From the NCBI GenBank assembly GCA_001986395.2, contig MQVO02000009.1, forward strand, positions 186,001-250,000: a stretch of 64,000 nucleotides of DNA, read 5' to 3'. Source of the stretch: Irpex lacteus (Eukaryota > Basidiomycota > Agaricomycetes > Polyporales > Irpicaceae). Both the position numbers and the translations under genes were made by a program. The notes below the pieces were generated by a model, which saw only the letters and a program-made list of their open reading frames with translations, did not search any database and was not told the DNA's origin. Each line of letters begins with the position of its first letter. Within the stretch, counting starts at the first letter, position 1. Below are positions 23,487-36,334 of this stretch, one piece after another.

Positions 23487-26400
23487 ATTGAAGACGGTGA
23501 TATGTTATGATGGGTGAATGGGAGTAATGTGAGGTAGCGAGTGTGTGGAGGGGACCAAAAAGGTTTGAAGCTGTCCTGCAGTTCACCAGCACGGAATGAC
23601 GATGTAAAATCGGTCAGTGACACCTCACTCAGGGAAACAAAGACAAGGCAGAGGGGTGTGGGGGAACAAGGGGTGATGGCGGTGCGTCAGGGACTTTAGG
23701 ACTACACACCTGCGTCTGAATGAGTGGTAGTCACGGACGACCGTCTAACTAACGCCTTGTCCCACGGCTTTCTGCTGTGACACTGACGGAGAAAAAGAGG
23801 CTGGCGAGAAGATGTAGCACTGGCGACGTTGAGATGGCGGTTCCTGTTCGTTCGACGGATGCACCGCTACCAATCACCAGGCGCCAGGGATCTACTGAGT
23901 GACGGGAGTTAAGCTGGGTTGTCGATGGGAAGCGATGGAGAGTTGGGAACAAACACGCACAAGCAGCCGTGAATCACCGTCGTCGTGTTGGTCGCTCGCG
24001 AAGAAGATGGACGAAAGTCCGAGGTTGCAGGCTGTGCAGGTCAGAGCAGACTGAGATGGGGGTCGGCCTGAGACTGGAAGCTTGACTCGGATTGGTGGCG
24101 AGGCGGAAGACGTCTGCAGCGGAGAACTCCCTGGTCTGTGCTTTCTCTCTCTCTTCACACCGTGGTGGGCCTTGTTACCGTTGAGCAGCGAGACGCAGAA
24201 GGGCGAAGGACGAGGTGGGAGGAAGAGGAGGGTCGCACAAGCTCGCAGGGAAGAAATGAGAGAGCTGGGGCGCCCACCTCGCAAGCAGATCACGTCTCCC
24301 GTGGGAAATACACTTGTCTTTCGCATCCAACGCAATCTAGCAAACGTCCTTGTCGTTTCCTAATAGCATTTACTACTGACAAAGGCTCTTCTGCTGCCAA
24401 AACACAACATAGTGTCATCGGGCATTTGGCACCCTGAGCCGCAATCCCCGTCCAAGTATTATGTGCTTACAGTCGACCATTTATCCCATCAAACAGACTT
24501 TCAGCGTCGAAGCGCCGTAAACACATGCACATCCTCCCCACACCGATGTGCTGGTAAGAATGCAACCTCGGACGTTCACCGACGAAGACTGCCTTAAAAT
24601 GCAGCAAAGTAGCCATATCGTCGCTGGTAATTCGCTACTTCTGCGTCTACCGCAGCACATTAGAGTTCTTTCGGCCATCCATGTACAATCTATCTCGCGG
24701 ATCAGGCCTGTATGACACCGTCTGCGTCAACAGCCCTCCCAGGATAAGTGGTATGTGGGCTGCCACTTACCATAGCCAGCAAGGACATATGAACGGGAGA
24801 AGACGGCGTCGATTGGTTAGAACGGCCAGACTGCTTCATCTCAAAAGCTTACGTAGCATCTTCCAAGATTCGCGTCCAACACTTGACTTCAGTCCAAATG
24901 GCGCAGTCACACTACCACTGTCTTTGTCTTCCATAACTCGGACACCTAAATGACCCTGAAAATCGATGCTTCGCGGGAGCGATTACTGCGTTCTGACCAG
25001 TGGCGGTCGAGCATGCGCGACCCTTCAGCCCCCTGCTTCAAGGAACTCTTCCATGGCCAGCCACACAACGGTGACTCACTCCATTTCTCGAATGCTAATC
25101 AGACCGGTTTATTGTGCTAGACGACTGTCCAAGTATCCGGTACATAACCGACCGGCCTTTCACTGACCAACGCTCGACGCCACCGACGTCTTGGGCAGTC
25201 GTTGAGACGAATGAGGAGAGAAGGCGAAGGGGTCCCCTAGCCGACGGTATACAATGTGGGTCCTACGTCGTCCAATGCTCAAGCTCGTCTGCTTATGCGC
25301 TTCGCCGTCGGTTGCCTTATTGACGTAGCGTCACAAAGTCCTTGATAATCGGACTTCGGGCTGCCACCAATGTGGAGGTCATGACAGTGACCATATCTAC
25401 ATAAATATGACTATTGGTAGTGAGCATCGAGCGTAGCTGATATTGTTGGGGAAAGGATCATGGCACTCGCCATCTTTGATTCCATTGGTAAATACACGTC
25501 CGTGCTCGTATCGGTTGGGACGCGTGTGGGGTTGAGGAATTGAGGACGCCATAGCCCATGACCAGTAGCCCAGACGAGGAATACTTATCTGGCCGTGGAG
25601 AATGTGTACGGGAACTCGGATATGATCATTGTCGAGCCAATCAATGTTCTGTTGAATTCTTTGGTCAATCGATAGAGTGAACAACAATAGCACATCTTTT
25701 TATACCCGTTCTAGTTAGGAGCAAGTAGGTGAGTGTGTGAGTCGAAGTTCGCTCGCCGATAACATTGCCATAAAGCAGAAAACCTTTTACTTACCACGCC
25801 ACCAGCCCCTCGCGGTGTCGTCTCCGTGTTCCACCAGCAATTACATATGACGGGATCATGTTACGACAACAAACGGAAGGGGCTGTGAGAGGGACCAGGT
25901 CAGCGGGAAGGTTTCGCGGAACAAGGGTGCATTCTGGGGATGTTTTGAGGGGTATCTTGGATAAACTGTGTTCAACGGATTTGCGATTGTATATCCTCGG
26001 ACGAAAGTCCAGGCAAAAACAAAATGTTTTGCATGCAGTCGGGACATATCAGGACAAACCTAACCAATAGTGGCCAAGGGGGATTGACATGCTGGCTATT
26101 CAACGGTCTGATGGAGTGATCGAACCCCGGACCAGCCGGCCGTTTGTGGGCACCTATGGGCTCCCTCCCCGCATATCCCGCTGCCTGCGGGTTCCAGGCA
26201 GGTCTTCGAGGGATTGTACGCCAGAAATAGGAGCATAAGGAAGCCCGTGAAAGTGTTTTTCGAGCACAGAATACGATACGAGCGATACGACGAGTTGCCG
26301 AGGTGACAAGGAGAACCAACGACCTGCGGCGGCCTCTTTAGGGGGCTCTGCGCGTCTGTGGCATCAGGTGTTATCGTGGCCCGTGAATGAGTGTGAGCTG

Positions 26401-26774
26401 CGACCAGGCTGGCCTTGCTTACACACCGAGGGCTTGCGCTGCCACGTCGTCTAGCTTGGCTACCACAAGCACTTGCTCTCTTTCTCGAGACCCGTCGCCT
26501 CCCCCGCCTCTCGAGTGGTCCCGTCCGACGGAGGACAAACGCGCCTATCCCGCTCGGGGGGCCGCAACGGACGATACCGGCTTGCAACTCGGTCTCGTGA
26601 TAAAGCACCGATTTCCCGATTTGGACGTAATAACGCCAGTGAATGTGGCTACAAGCTGCTATAAAGTCTCCCTCCTCTCGTCTGTTCTCCACATCCCCCT
26701 CATCCCTTCTACGCGCACATACTCGCGTGGTATCCCCTGCAAAACACCTCTCCTACGCATCTGCGGCCTCCAAG
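23487..26774. other. Long intergenic region (3.3 kb)
   Basis: No gene can be supported. The left part (23487-24300) is upstream of the homeobox gene and has purine-rich and pyrimidine-rich tracts, as in a long promoter and leader. Open frames near 24682, 25397-25693 and 26096-26692 lack domains. The right end is pyrimidine-rich (26665-26760), as expected for the promoter or leader of a highly expressed gene such as PCK1. Confidence 0.4.
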
Positions 26775-26893
26775 GTAAGTCCAGCGGCGGATCACCGCGT
26801 GCAGCGCGCCTTCTAAAGTGTTCTGCATGACGGACGAGATCCGACTAGTCGTCCTTGCGCATGACTCTCCGATCCTGATCACTATAAGTACAG
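26775..26893 (+). promoter_or_regulatory. Possible 5' UTR intron or core promoter of PCK1
   Basis: A strong donor, GGTAAGT at 26774-26780, and an acceptor, TACAG ending at 26893, frame a 119-base candidate leader intron 48 bases before the PCK1 ATG. A pyrimidine-rich tract precedes it. The TATAAGTA string at 26883-26890, about 55 bases before the ATG, is an alternative reading as a TATA box. The two readings conflict, because a TATA box inside a leader intron could not serve the same transcript. Confidence 0.35.
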
Positions 26894-26941
26894 GTTGCTC
26901 CTAGAACCGATCCACAACAGCCCCCTCTTCCCCAAAGCACC

Positions 26942-28907
26942 ATGGCCTACCAAACTCCCTACGTGACCCCTCACATTCTGCACAAGAACTATGCTCAGGC
27001 CTTCGACGCCGAGACCAGCGGTCGTACGTCGCGATCGACAGGGATTTTGTTCAATCTACTGACATATCGACGTCTGTATAGTTGTTGGTCGCGATCTGGA
27101 GTACTTCTCCCAGGCCGGCTTCGACATGGGTCGCATCCAGATCAAGCGAAACGCCCCCGTCGCCCAACTCTACGAGGACGCCATCCGAAATGAGGGTGCT
27201 ATCATCTCTAGCAGCGGCGCTCTGATCAACTTCTCTGGCAAGAAGACTGGTCGCAGTCCGAAGGACAAGCGTATTGTCTACGAGGACACTTCAAAGGATG
27301 AGATCTGGTGGGGCTCCGTCAACATCAAGATGGATGAGCGTGAGTATTGTCTTTCTCATGTCTCGACAGATCTCAACTGATTTTGGATGGGATAGACACT
27401 TTCGAGATTAACCGTGAGCGTGCCATCGACTACCTTAACACTCGCGACAATGTCTACGTCTTCGATGGCTTTGCTGGGGTACGTGCATGACGTCACTGAC
27501 CAAGCTGTCAAACTGACATTGTTGTCCGCAGTGGGAGCATAAATACCGCATCAAAGTCCGAGTTATTTGCGCTCGCGCTTACCATGCTCTCTTCATGGTC
27601 AGTACTTCCAGCGCTACGTTAGGATTCAATGATAGCTGATGTCGTGTGCAGAACAACATGTTGATTCGTCCGACCGAGGAGGAGCTCGCGAACTTTGGCG
27701 AGCCCGACTTCATCATCTACAATGCCGGCCAGTTCCCAGCCAACCGTTTCACCAAGGGCATGTCTTCGACGACATCCGTAGAGATCAACTTCAAGCGTAT
27801 GGAGATGGTTATCCTTGGTACCGAGTACGCTGGCGAGATGAAGAAGGGTGTCTTCTCCGTCATGGTAAGTGCCGCAATAAACTATCGGATTGTCGTCATC
27901 CTTTACTGAGATTCTTCAAATAGCACTACCTGCAACCGGTCAAATTCGGACAACTCTCATTGCACTCGTCGGCCAACGTCGGTATCGAGAAGAACGATGT
28001 CACTCTCTTCTTCGGTCTTTCTGGTACCGGCAAGACAACCCTCTCCGCAGATCCCCGCCGTCTGCTGATCGGCGACGACGAGCACGTCTGGTCTGACACT
28101 GGTGTCTTCAACATCGAGGGTGGATGCTACGCCAAGTGCATCAACCTCTCTGCGGAGAAGGAGCCTGAGATCTTCAACGCGATCCGTTTCGGTTCAATCC
28201 TCGAGAACGTCGTCTACAACCCTCTGACGCGTGTGCCCGACTACGACGATATCTCGATCACCGAGAACACTCGTTGCGCCTACCCCATCGAGTTCATTCC
28301 GAACGCGAAGATTCCCTGCACTGTGCATCGCCAACCATCAAACATCATCATGTTGACCTGCGATGCCTTCGGTGTCCTCCCTCCCGTCAGCAAGCTCTCT
28401 CCCCAGCAAGCCGAGTACCACTTCTTGGCTGGCTACACCTCGAAAACTCCCGGCACCGAAGACGGTGTCCTCGAGCCCATCCCCACCTTCTCGACATGCT
28501 ACTCCGCTCCCTTCATCGTCCTCCACCCCGGCCGCTACGCCGAGATGCTTGCCGAGCGCATGGCGAAGCACAACGTCGACTGCTGGCTCATCAACACCGG
28601 CTGGACTGGCGGCAAGTACGGCACTGGCTCTCGTTGCCCGCTCAAGTACACGCGTCGGATCGTCGACGCCGTGCACTCTGGTGAACTCGCCAAGGCTGAG
28701 TACGAGAACTTTGGCGTGTTCAACCTCCAGATCCCCACCTCCCTTGAGGGTGTGCCGCGCGAGCTGCTCAACCCCAGGTTGGCGTGGAAGGACACGGAGG
28801 CGTTCGAGAGGGAGGTGAGGAAGCTTGGTGGTATGTTCCGCAAGGCGTTCGCGCTCTACGAGCAGGACGTCTCTGAGAAGGTCAGGCAAGCTGGCCCTCA
28901 AGTCTAA
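26942..28907 (+). CDS. PCK1: Phosphoenolpyruvate carboxykinase (ATP)
   Basis: Catalyses oxaloacetate + ATP to phosphoenolpyruvate + ADP + CO2, the committed step of gluconeogenesis in the cytosol. The start ATG at 26942 gives [19 protein letters not shown]. Exons carry [19 protein letters not shown] (substrate-binding RSPKDK), [20 protein letters not shown], and [14 protein letters not shown]. The last large exon has the kinase-1a P-loop [11 protein letters not shown], the metal-binding kinase-2 motif [10 protein letters not shown], the lid-region [10 protein letters not shown] and the C-terminal [13 protein letters not shown]. Five or six short introns interrupt the first half; the second half is one exon from about 27924. 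Length (about 540 residues) and all active-site motifs match fungal ATP-dependent PEPCK. It ends in TAA at 28907. In fungi this gene is usually repressed by glucose; no such control element was identified here. Confidence 0.96.
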
Positions 28908-30177
28908 GCGTGATCTATCGATCAGCTCATAGAGGGGTTTGGGGCGTGGTCGTGCTTTGGAGATATTTGCACACATAATTCTACTAGGTCGAACCCATGG
29001 ACATTTGTATCATTCTGCTAAGTTTGTATATGATCTTTCTGGATGTAAATGTATCAATTACACAATCTCTCGGGTGTGATATTGTGATACTGGGTCGACG
29101 TTAAGCCGTACAATATACACATTATAAACTTGAGAGTTACTTACTCGACCTCGTAGAGGATGCAACGAGGACAGGTGGCTGTGACGAAAGCGTTGCCTGA
29201 AACGGCAGGCTCTTCAGACAGGACATCCGGCGTCAATCAGCGCCGCACATTTGTTCTGCAACTTCCACGACCAGTTCAACAACGCATCATTATAGTAGAG
29301 CAATTGCTGCTATCCCAGGCGTGCCTTATTATGTAGCTCGAGGTTTCAAATATCTTCAACGTCTTTTTTATCATTTTACTCGCGGTTGCTGCTCACCGGT
29401 GCGCCTCGTGGTAGCTGGAGGTACGTCGATCCGATATGTTTATTTACTTGCATACAGTATCCCGTATTTCTCACCACGTTACCCATAGTTGCTTCAAATT
29501 AAGTGACCAACCTTGGACATCCCTAGACCATGAGTACTTCAGGCCACACCGCGCTATTGAGTTTTCAGAGAGACACAAATGTTCCTCGGTCATCGCACAG
29601 GCCGACATTCTTATGATGTGCACGTCGATGTCGATCTGTCATTTCCTGACATGCATCTCTCGTGTGCTTTCAAATTCGGTTTCTTACCAAGCCACAGTGC
29701 ACGGTAAGTCACCTATCTCTGTGACTCAATTTCCTTGTTCACTTCTAAACGACTATCCTACAGATCTCCAAAGAGTGTATAGGCCTGCAAATCAATGGGT
29801 AGTGGTCAAAATGCAAAACACATGCATACCCGGAGTAGCTCCTGCTCACTCTATACTTTATGCAGACGATATGCCATTTGCCATATATGTCGGGTATCAA
29901 AGTAAATGGCATCCGGCCCGTACCTAAGATTGTCGACATCACTGGAATGAACTTCCAGTGCAGCCCGAGGCTGTCTGCAAACCTTATTTCACCATGCTTA
30001 TAGTACGTCCGGAGCTGTATAAGTACAGATGCCAACAATGGCTGGCGAATTCGACTCAGCGTGGTCTATATAAAGCATCAAAAACAGCACATCATCCAGG
30101 AACTCGTCAGGCTCGGCGGAATATAAAGATGACCGCTTGACTATCACAGAGTCCTTCACCCCATTCACTTCATCAGC
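28908..30177. other. Intergenic region with sedolisin-2 promoter
   Basis: No recognised gene; the frame at 29436-29927 has no domain. A TATA box, TATATAAAG, at 30067-30075 lies about 110 bases before the next ATG. Confidence 0.45.
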
Positions 30178-32685
30178 ATGATGTCGCTCACAGTATCATT
30201 CGTTCTTTTGGCAGTCACGGCGTCGTGCTTAGGTTCTTCCCCTCTGGTGCGACACGAGTCTCATCGAGCTCTCCCTCCTCAATGGGAACAGTCTCGTCGT
30301 GCGCCGGCCAGCTCGATTTTACCTCTCCGTATCGGTCTAGCTCAGTCTAACCTTGATCGCATCGAAGAGTTTCTCCTTGATGTCTCGCACCCGGAGTCGC
30401 AGAATTACGGTAATCATTGGTCGGCAGCCAAAGTCGCTAAGACATTCCGCCCCAGCGTGGAGACCATCGACGCCGTTCGCGGTTGGCTCGAACAGGAGGG
30501 CATTGACCAATCCAGAATACGCCTCAGCCAGAGCGGAGGTTGGATAGAAGCGAACGTTACAGTCACCGAGGCGGAACAGCTTCTCAAGACCGAGTATCAT
30601 GTCTACAATCACGTAAAGGCTGGTGTCGAGCACATTGCTTGTGCATCCGGGTACCATGTTCCGGAGCACCTATCCAAACACGTCGATATCATAACTCCCA
30701 CAATCCACTTCGATGGGATTCCGAATGGACAAAGGACAAGTATGCGCAAGCGGGAGGTTTCTATCCCTGGCAAACGTCCTGGCCAACAGGGTTTTGGATC
30801 GCGTTTCTCCAAGATAACGGGAAGTCTGCAGGTGAGCGCATATCTCTCTATGCATTTTGCAACTGCTAAATATATCCATATTCTAGCACATCGTGGATGA
30901 ATTGGAGAATTGCGATGCGCATATTACCCCAACATGCATCCGTGCTTTGTACGGTTTTGTGTATGAACCACTTGTGCCCGAAAAAAATACTGTCGGCATC
31001 GGTCAGTATGTGCAAATTTCTCCTAGAATCCATCTGATCTCGCATATATTTCAGTGGAATATGCTACGCAAGCATACCTTGGGTCCGATCTGGATTTGTT
31101 CTTCCAGAACTTCTCTACGTCTCAGATCGGTCAGCGGCCTAAGCTAGTGAGCATTGACGGTGGTACGGCTTGCTATCACGCTGTGTTGATGCGGTGGGCT
31201 GAGCATGCGCTACCACTTCAGGTGTAATACAGACGGACGAAGTTGATCTCGATTCCAATCTGGAATCGTCACTCGATCTGCAATACTCTATGGGTCTGGT
31301 TGGCAAGAAGCAGCCGGTTACACTATTCCAAGTTGGAGACGCGGTGGAAAGTGTGTGATACAATTAATATGACCGCTGCAAATACTGAATCTTTTCTCTA
31401 GGTGCCTCATTCAACAACTTCTTGGATGCGCTGGATGGCACGTTTTGTTCATTTGAAGGAGGCGACGACCCTACCATAGATGCAGTCTATCCTGACCCGG
31501 CTCCAGGAGGATACAAAGGTATGTGTTACCCGCCGACGTATAGTGTAAGATCTGCAACGCAATCTTGGTTTTATATTACAGGCAAAGATTGCGGCACTGC
31601 CAAGGCCGCTTCCGTTATCTCAAGCTCCTACAGCCTCAACGAGGGAGACATTACCCCTGCATATGCTGCAAGGCAATGCGCTGAGTACGGCAAGGTAGTT
31701 ATGATTGAATGTCTTACGAAGTCTTACTGAGGTTTCTTTCCTTAAGCTCGGCCTCATGGGTGTGACATTCTTGTACGCCTCTGGAGACTGGGGTGTCGCA
31801 GGTGGTCCTGGGGACAGTGATGACCCAGTATGTCTGTTTCCTAACGGGACCCAGTCTGCGGATGCCAAAGGATTCAACCCTACGTTCCCTGGTGCGTGAG
31901 ACTTTCCGCTAAATACTTCAGTCGCGTAACTCACGCAACGGCCGGGTGCAGCTTCGTGTCCCTTTGTCACTGGCGTAGGTGCCACAAGAGTACTCCCGGG
32001 AAATAACGTAAGTGGTAGGTCTTTATAACCCTTCGCTAAACTCATATGAATATGCATACAACCAGATTACCGATCCTGAGGTGGTTGCACACGGTCCCAT
32101 TACTTCTGGTGGCGGGTTCAGTATCTACTTCGCAGCACCTGACTATCAGAAAGCCGCGGTGCACGAGTTTCTGACAGAGCACCCGCCTCCGTATTCAGCG
32201 GATGTCTTTAACGCATCTGGCCGCGGCTTCCCTGATATATCTGTGAATGGGTAAGTGCGACAGCTAGTATACCAATTAAGAATAGCGTTCTGACCTGCGT
32301 ACCATGTAGAGCGAACTATGTCGTTGCCGTCGACGGCAAATTTGTCAACGTATGGGGTACATCCGCCTCCTCGCCTGTGCTAGCAGCCATTCTGTCCGCT
32401 ATCAATGACGCTCGTCTGGCGGCGGGGAAAGGCACTATTGGATTCATAAATCCTGTGGTACGTTGGTCTCAAGACGTCTAGTGCCATGAAAGAGAGACTT
32501 ACAATCACTGCCCTATGTAGATTTATTCCGCCAAGTTCCGGGACGCGTTTAATGACATCACTAACGGCTCGAACCCTGGATGTGGTACAGATGGTTTCTC
32601 TGCAGTCGAAGGATGGGATCCGGTCACTGGGCTGGGAACACCTAACTTTCCGAAGCTGCTAGCTAAATGGTTGTTATTGCCCTGA
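30178..32685 (+). CDS. Secreted sedolisin-type serine protease (S53), copy 2
   Basis: Paralogue of the protease at 8 kb with the same intron pattern. The start gives MMSLTVSFVLLAVTASCLG, a signal peptide, followed by a pro-kumamolisin domain ([19 protein letters not shown]). The mature enzyme keeps Glu and Asp in LESSLDLQYSM, the oxyanion Asp in YASGDWG, Ser in WGTSASSP, and the calcium-site region [24 protein letters not shown]. Intron 1 donor follows SLQ (about 30831). The catalytic-region exons join as GTGVIQTDEVDLDSN. It is complete and ends in TGA at 32685. The neighbouring copy 3 faces it tail to tail, with 439 bases between stop codons. Confidence 0.92.
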
Positions 32686-33124
32686 ATCGACAAAAGTAAA
32701 TACTACCTACGGGCACTGGATCGAACTGTGAAATCAAAGCAGTAGATGTAAGCATGTTTATACTAGAAGAGTCGTGTTAAGTGACGCTGTAGTAACACAA
32801 GGGACCTATGCAACAGGCGTGTTTTCGCGATCAGCATCTCAGGCCTCTGAAGTACGATGAGGCACGTTCACTATCTCCTTGACTTGGTTTCATGTCCTAC
32901 CCGATGACTCGCTGTTATAAATAAGAGAATTCAAGTCTAAGTAGTGCGGACTTGGAGCTATTTAATTGCGTACACTTTCTGGGACTCTGTGGTTCGCGCG
33001 ATTGAAGCTCAGACAGCATTCAGAGGTAAGAGAGGTAAGTAAACTGTTTTTGAGTACAATGTAGTACAGAGGTAAATGTACAGCACAGAGATATTCAAGC
33101 ATTGCGAGCGTATACTAGCAGCTC
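32686..33124. other. Convergent intergenic region between two sedolisins
   Basis: Contains the 3' flanks of copies 2 and 3. No open frame, repeat or RNA gene was recognised. Confidence 0.5.
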
Positions 33125-35620
33125 TCACGGCAGCAACAACCACTTGGCCAGCAACACCGGGAACTTTGGTGTTCCCAGCCCAGTCACTGGGTCCCATCCT
33201 GGCACGGCACTGAACCCATCTGTTCCACAACCTGGGTTTGTACCATTCGTGATGTCGTGATACGAACCCTTGAAGAAGTCGGAATAGAGCTATAGCAGAA
33301 ATATGTCAATAGAGATACTTAAGATTAAATCGTGGATACGCACAGCAGGGTTGATGAACCCTATGGGCTTCTTGCCGACAGCGAGACGAGCATCGTTGAT
33401 GGCGTACAGGATGGTTGCGAGCATGGGCGACGATGCGGAGGTTCCGAATACACGCTCGAATTCACCATCAACGGCGACAACGTAGTTAGCACTGTTGGAT
33501 GGTCAGCGATCGGGGCTATCAAACTCGTATAGGGGAGCGACGTACCCATTGGCCGAGATATCAGGGAACGCACGGGAGACACCAGTCGAGTTCCAGATGT
33601 CAGCAGGATACGACGGGTGATGGTTCTGTAAGTAGCTCTGAACTGCAGATTTCTGGTAGTCGGGTAGGGGGAAACGGTTGCTGAAACCTCCGCCAGAGAA
33701 GATGACTTCGTATGTCGCGGACTCGGGGTCGGTGACCTGCCACTCATATCAGTATCACGCTTATGATAGTCATTAGATAGTAGAACAGACCTTGCGGCCT
33801 GCAGGCACTTGGGTTGCTCCGACACTGGTGATGTAAGGGCATGTGCCTAGAGTTAACATATGCTGGTTAGTACTCGTGAACGCCGGGAAGCTCATCATAT
33901 TACGACATACCAGGGAAGGTAGGGTTGAAGATCTTGCCATCAGTAGTCTGCGTTCCGTTGGGCGTGAGGCAAAGTTCTCCGCCACCGGCAACACCTTGAT
34001 CTCCCGACGAGTAAAGCATGGTCACACCCAACAGGCCGAGCTATAGGCATTACGGTAATTGAGATGAGAAGTTTTGTGAGAGTATTTGAGATGGGCTAAC
34101 CTTGGCATACTCGGCACATTGCCTGGCAGTGTAGAATGGAGTCAAGTCGGCTTCATTGTAGCTGTAAGACGTAGAGATGACAGATGCAGGCTTGACAGTG
34201 CCACAGTCCTCGCCTTCGGAGAGCAGCATGCATCAGGAGAGGTCATTAGAACTATCACACCGAGTTGCACATACCTTGGTATCCACCGGGAAGAGAATCT
34301 GGGTAGATACCATCTTGGGTAGGATCGTCGCCACCCTCGAAGGTACAGTAGGAGCCGTCCAGGGCATCCAGAAGGTTGTTAAATGAGGCACCTATAAACA
34401 GAAATGAATAGCCGTCTACATAAATGTAAAATAGAAGTATTCAATGTACCTTGGGGCAGATCACCGACCTGGTATAGCGTCACTGGCACGTTGTTGCCAA
34501 CGAGCGCCATAGCATACTGCAAATCGAGGTTAGACTCGCCGTTAACGGGGAAGCCGGTCTGCTCTGTCTGCACAACTCCTAAACTGCAATCAGAATCGGG
34601 ACAGCCATTTGAAATAGCCAGTAACGCGAACCTCCATCAATGCTCTTGAGCACTGGACGTTCGCCAATTTGGGACTTGGAAAAGTTGCCGAAGAACTTGT
34701 CCAAGTCAGATGGGACGTATGCCTGTGGTGTATACTCGACTAGACGCACTTGTGAGAAACTAGCAATATTATAAAACATCGTTGATCACACATACCAATA
34801 CCGATGCTGTTCTTTTTGGTCGCAAGGGGGATGTAGACGAAGTCGTACAATGCACGAAGACAGTTGGGAGTGATGTGTGTGTCACAGTTCTCCAATTCGT
34901 CAATGATGTTCTGTCAATAGAAATTTAGTATACTGTAGGTACTTCTTCGAACAACGAGGTAGCAGACAAACATACCTTGATAGTACCCACGCTCTTTGGA
35001 GAGGCACCCCCGAAGCCGGGCTGCCCAGGATGAGCATCTGGCAGCTTGCGCTTGTACATCTCAGATCCACGCCCGCTCAAAATGGCGTCGAAGTGCACGG
35101 TAGGCGTGATAAGCTCGACGTGCTTGGAAATATGCTCCGGGACGTGGTACCCAGAAGCACATCCGACGTGTTTGACGTCTGTCAAGGCGTGGTTATAGAC
35201 ATGATATTCGGTCTTGAGAAGCTGCTCTGCCTCTGCGACAGAAACGTTAGCTTCCATCCATCCTCCGCTCTTGCTGAGGCGAATCCTCGACGCGTCGATA
35301 CCCTCGTTCTGGAGCCATTCACGAACAGTATCGATGGTTTCGGCACTGGGACGGAAGGTCTCCGCGACTTTAGCAGGTGTCCAGTGGTTACCGTAGTTCT
35401 CGGACTCTGGGTGGGAAACATCGAGAAGAAGCTCGCCAATCCTGTCAATGTTCGACTGTGCCAGACCAATACGAAGAGGCAGGATAGCATGCGCGTGGGC
35501 ACGATGAGACTGTTCCCAGTGAGGTGGAAGAGCGCGACGAGATTCGTGGCGCACGAGAGGTGACCCGAGACATGATATCGTGACGGCAAGCAGGGTGAAC
35601 GCTGCAGTGAGAGACACCAT
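33125..35620 (-). CDS. Secreted sedolisin-type serine protease (S53), copy 3
   Basis: Third paralogue, on the minus strand. The ATG at 35620 gives the signal peptide MVSLTAAFTLLAVTISCLG, then the pro-domain ([20 protein letters not shown]). The catalytic pair is in [11 protein letters not shown], the oxyanion Asp in YSSGDQG and the nucleophile in FGTSASSP. The C-terminal region has FYxGSY-like and [13 protein letters not shown] sequences before LLAKWLLLP and TGA at 33125. Exon layout matches the other copies. A TATA-like TATAAATA on the minus strand lies at 35692-35699, 72 bases upstream of the ATG. All catalytic residues remain, so it should be active. In protein sequence it looks closer to copy 1 than to copy 2 around the catalytic Glu/Asp, which suggests the convergent pair did not arise by the latest duplication. 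Confidence 0.92.
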
Positions 35621-36334
35621 GAGGGGCAGACCAGAGTGCGAGGGTGGGCAGGCTTAAGAGTCTGAAACCGACACAGACATGTTGCGCACGTTATTTATAC
35701 GTCCTCCTTGGGGGGCTTGGGGCCGCCGCGGGTCCCAAATATCCTTCTCCAGGTACGGAAGGACGTTGAGACATGTGTTGCAGCCCGTCAGAACAGAAAT
35801 AACTGGTGGAGATAACGTTGAGCGGACAGAGTGATGGGAGGCATGTGCCATGTACTACCGCGCGATAGCACGTTACTCCAGGGCGGACGTCGCTTCGAGA
35901 TCACGCTCCGAATTGACAGCGGCCTTCTGAACGTCCAGAAGCGGTGCTATCGGGGTGACACAGTTGGCGTCTGATCTTCGCCACATGGCTACCATCCACA
36001 TGAAGATCTGATCGTGTACGCACCACCTTGCACCACTCGTTGAGCCTGAGAGTGGGACAACCATAGGAGACAGGCTATAAAAAGTTTCAAGATGAGGCAA
36101 AAGCTCGCAAACATGCTGGTGGACCAAGCATTATCAATCAGCTTCCGTAAATGAAAAATGTGGTATATGAAGCAAGGGCCGACGAAGGCGATAGGTTCAA
36201 CGTAGGCGATGTTTCTCATTGGGATACTACTAGAATACTACGTTAAGAACAATGGCTAGTCAGCGGTGAGCGGTAGAACTTCCAAATAACGTACCAGGAA
36301 ACAACCCCTCCACCCCACATGCGAAATGAACTGA
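35621..36334. other. Intergenic region
   Basis: Holds the sedolisin-3 promoter on the left and the 3' flank of the RING gene on the right. Open frames of 60-84 codons show no domain. Confidence 0.45.

Noticed and set aside
25397..25693. Possible short peptide gene (pheromone-like)
   Set aside because: No CaaX ending and no precursor pattern in any of the short frames.
26141..26165. Possible tRNA T-arm (gatcgaaccccgg)
   Set aside because: The flanking bases do not form a five-base stem and no acceptor, D or anticodon arm can be drawn around it.
28338..28976. 212-codon open frame opposite PCK1
   Set aside because: Antisense shadow of the strongly biased PCK1 codons; no independent motif.
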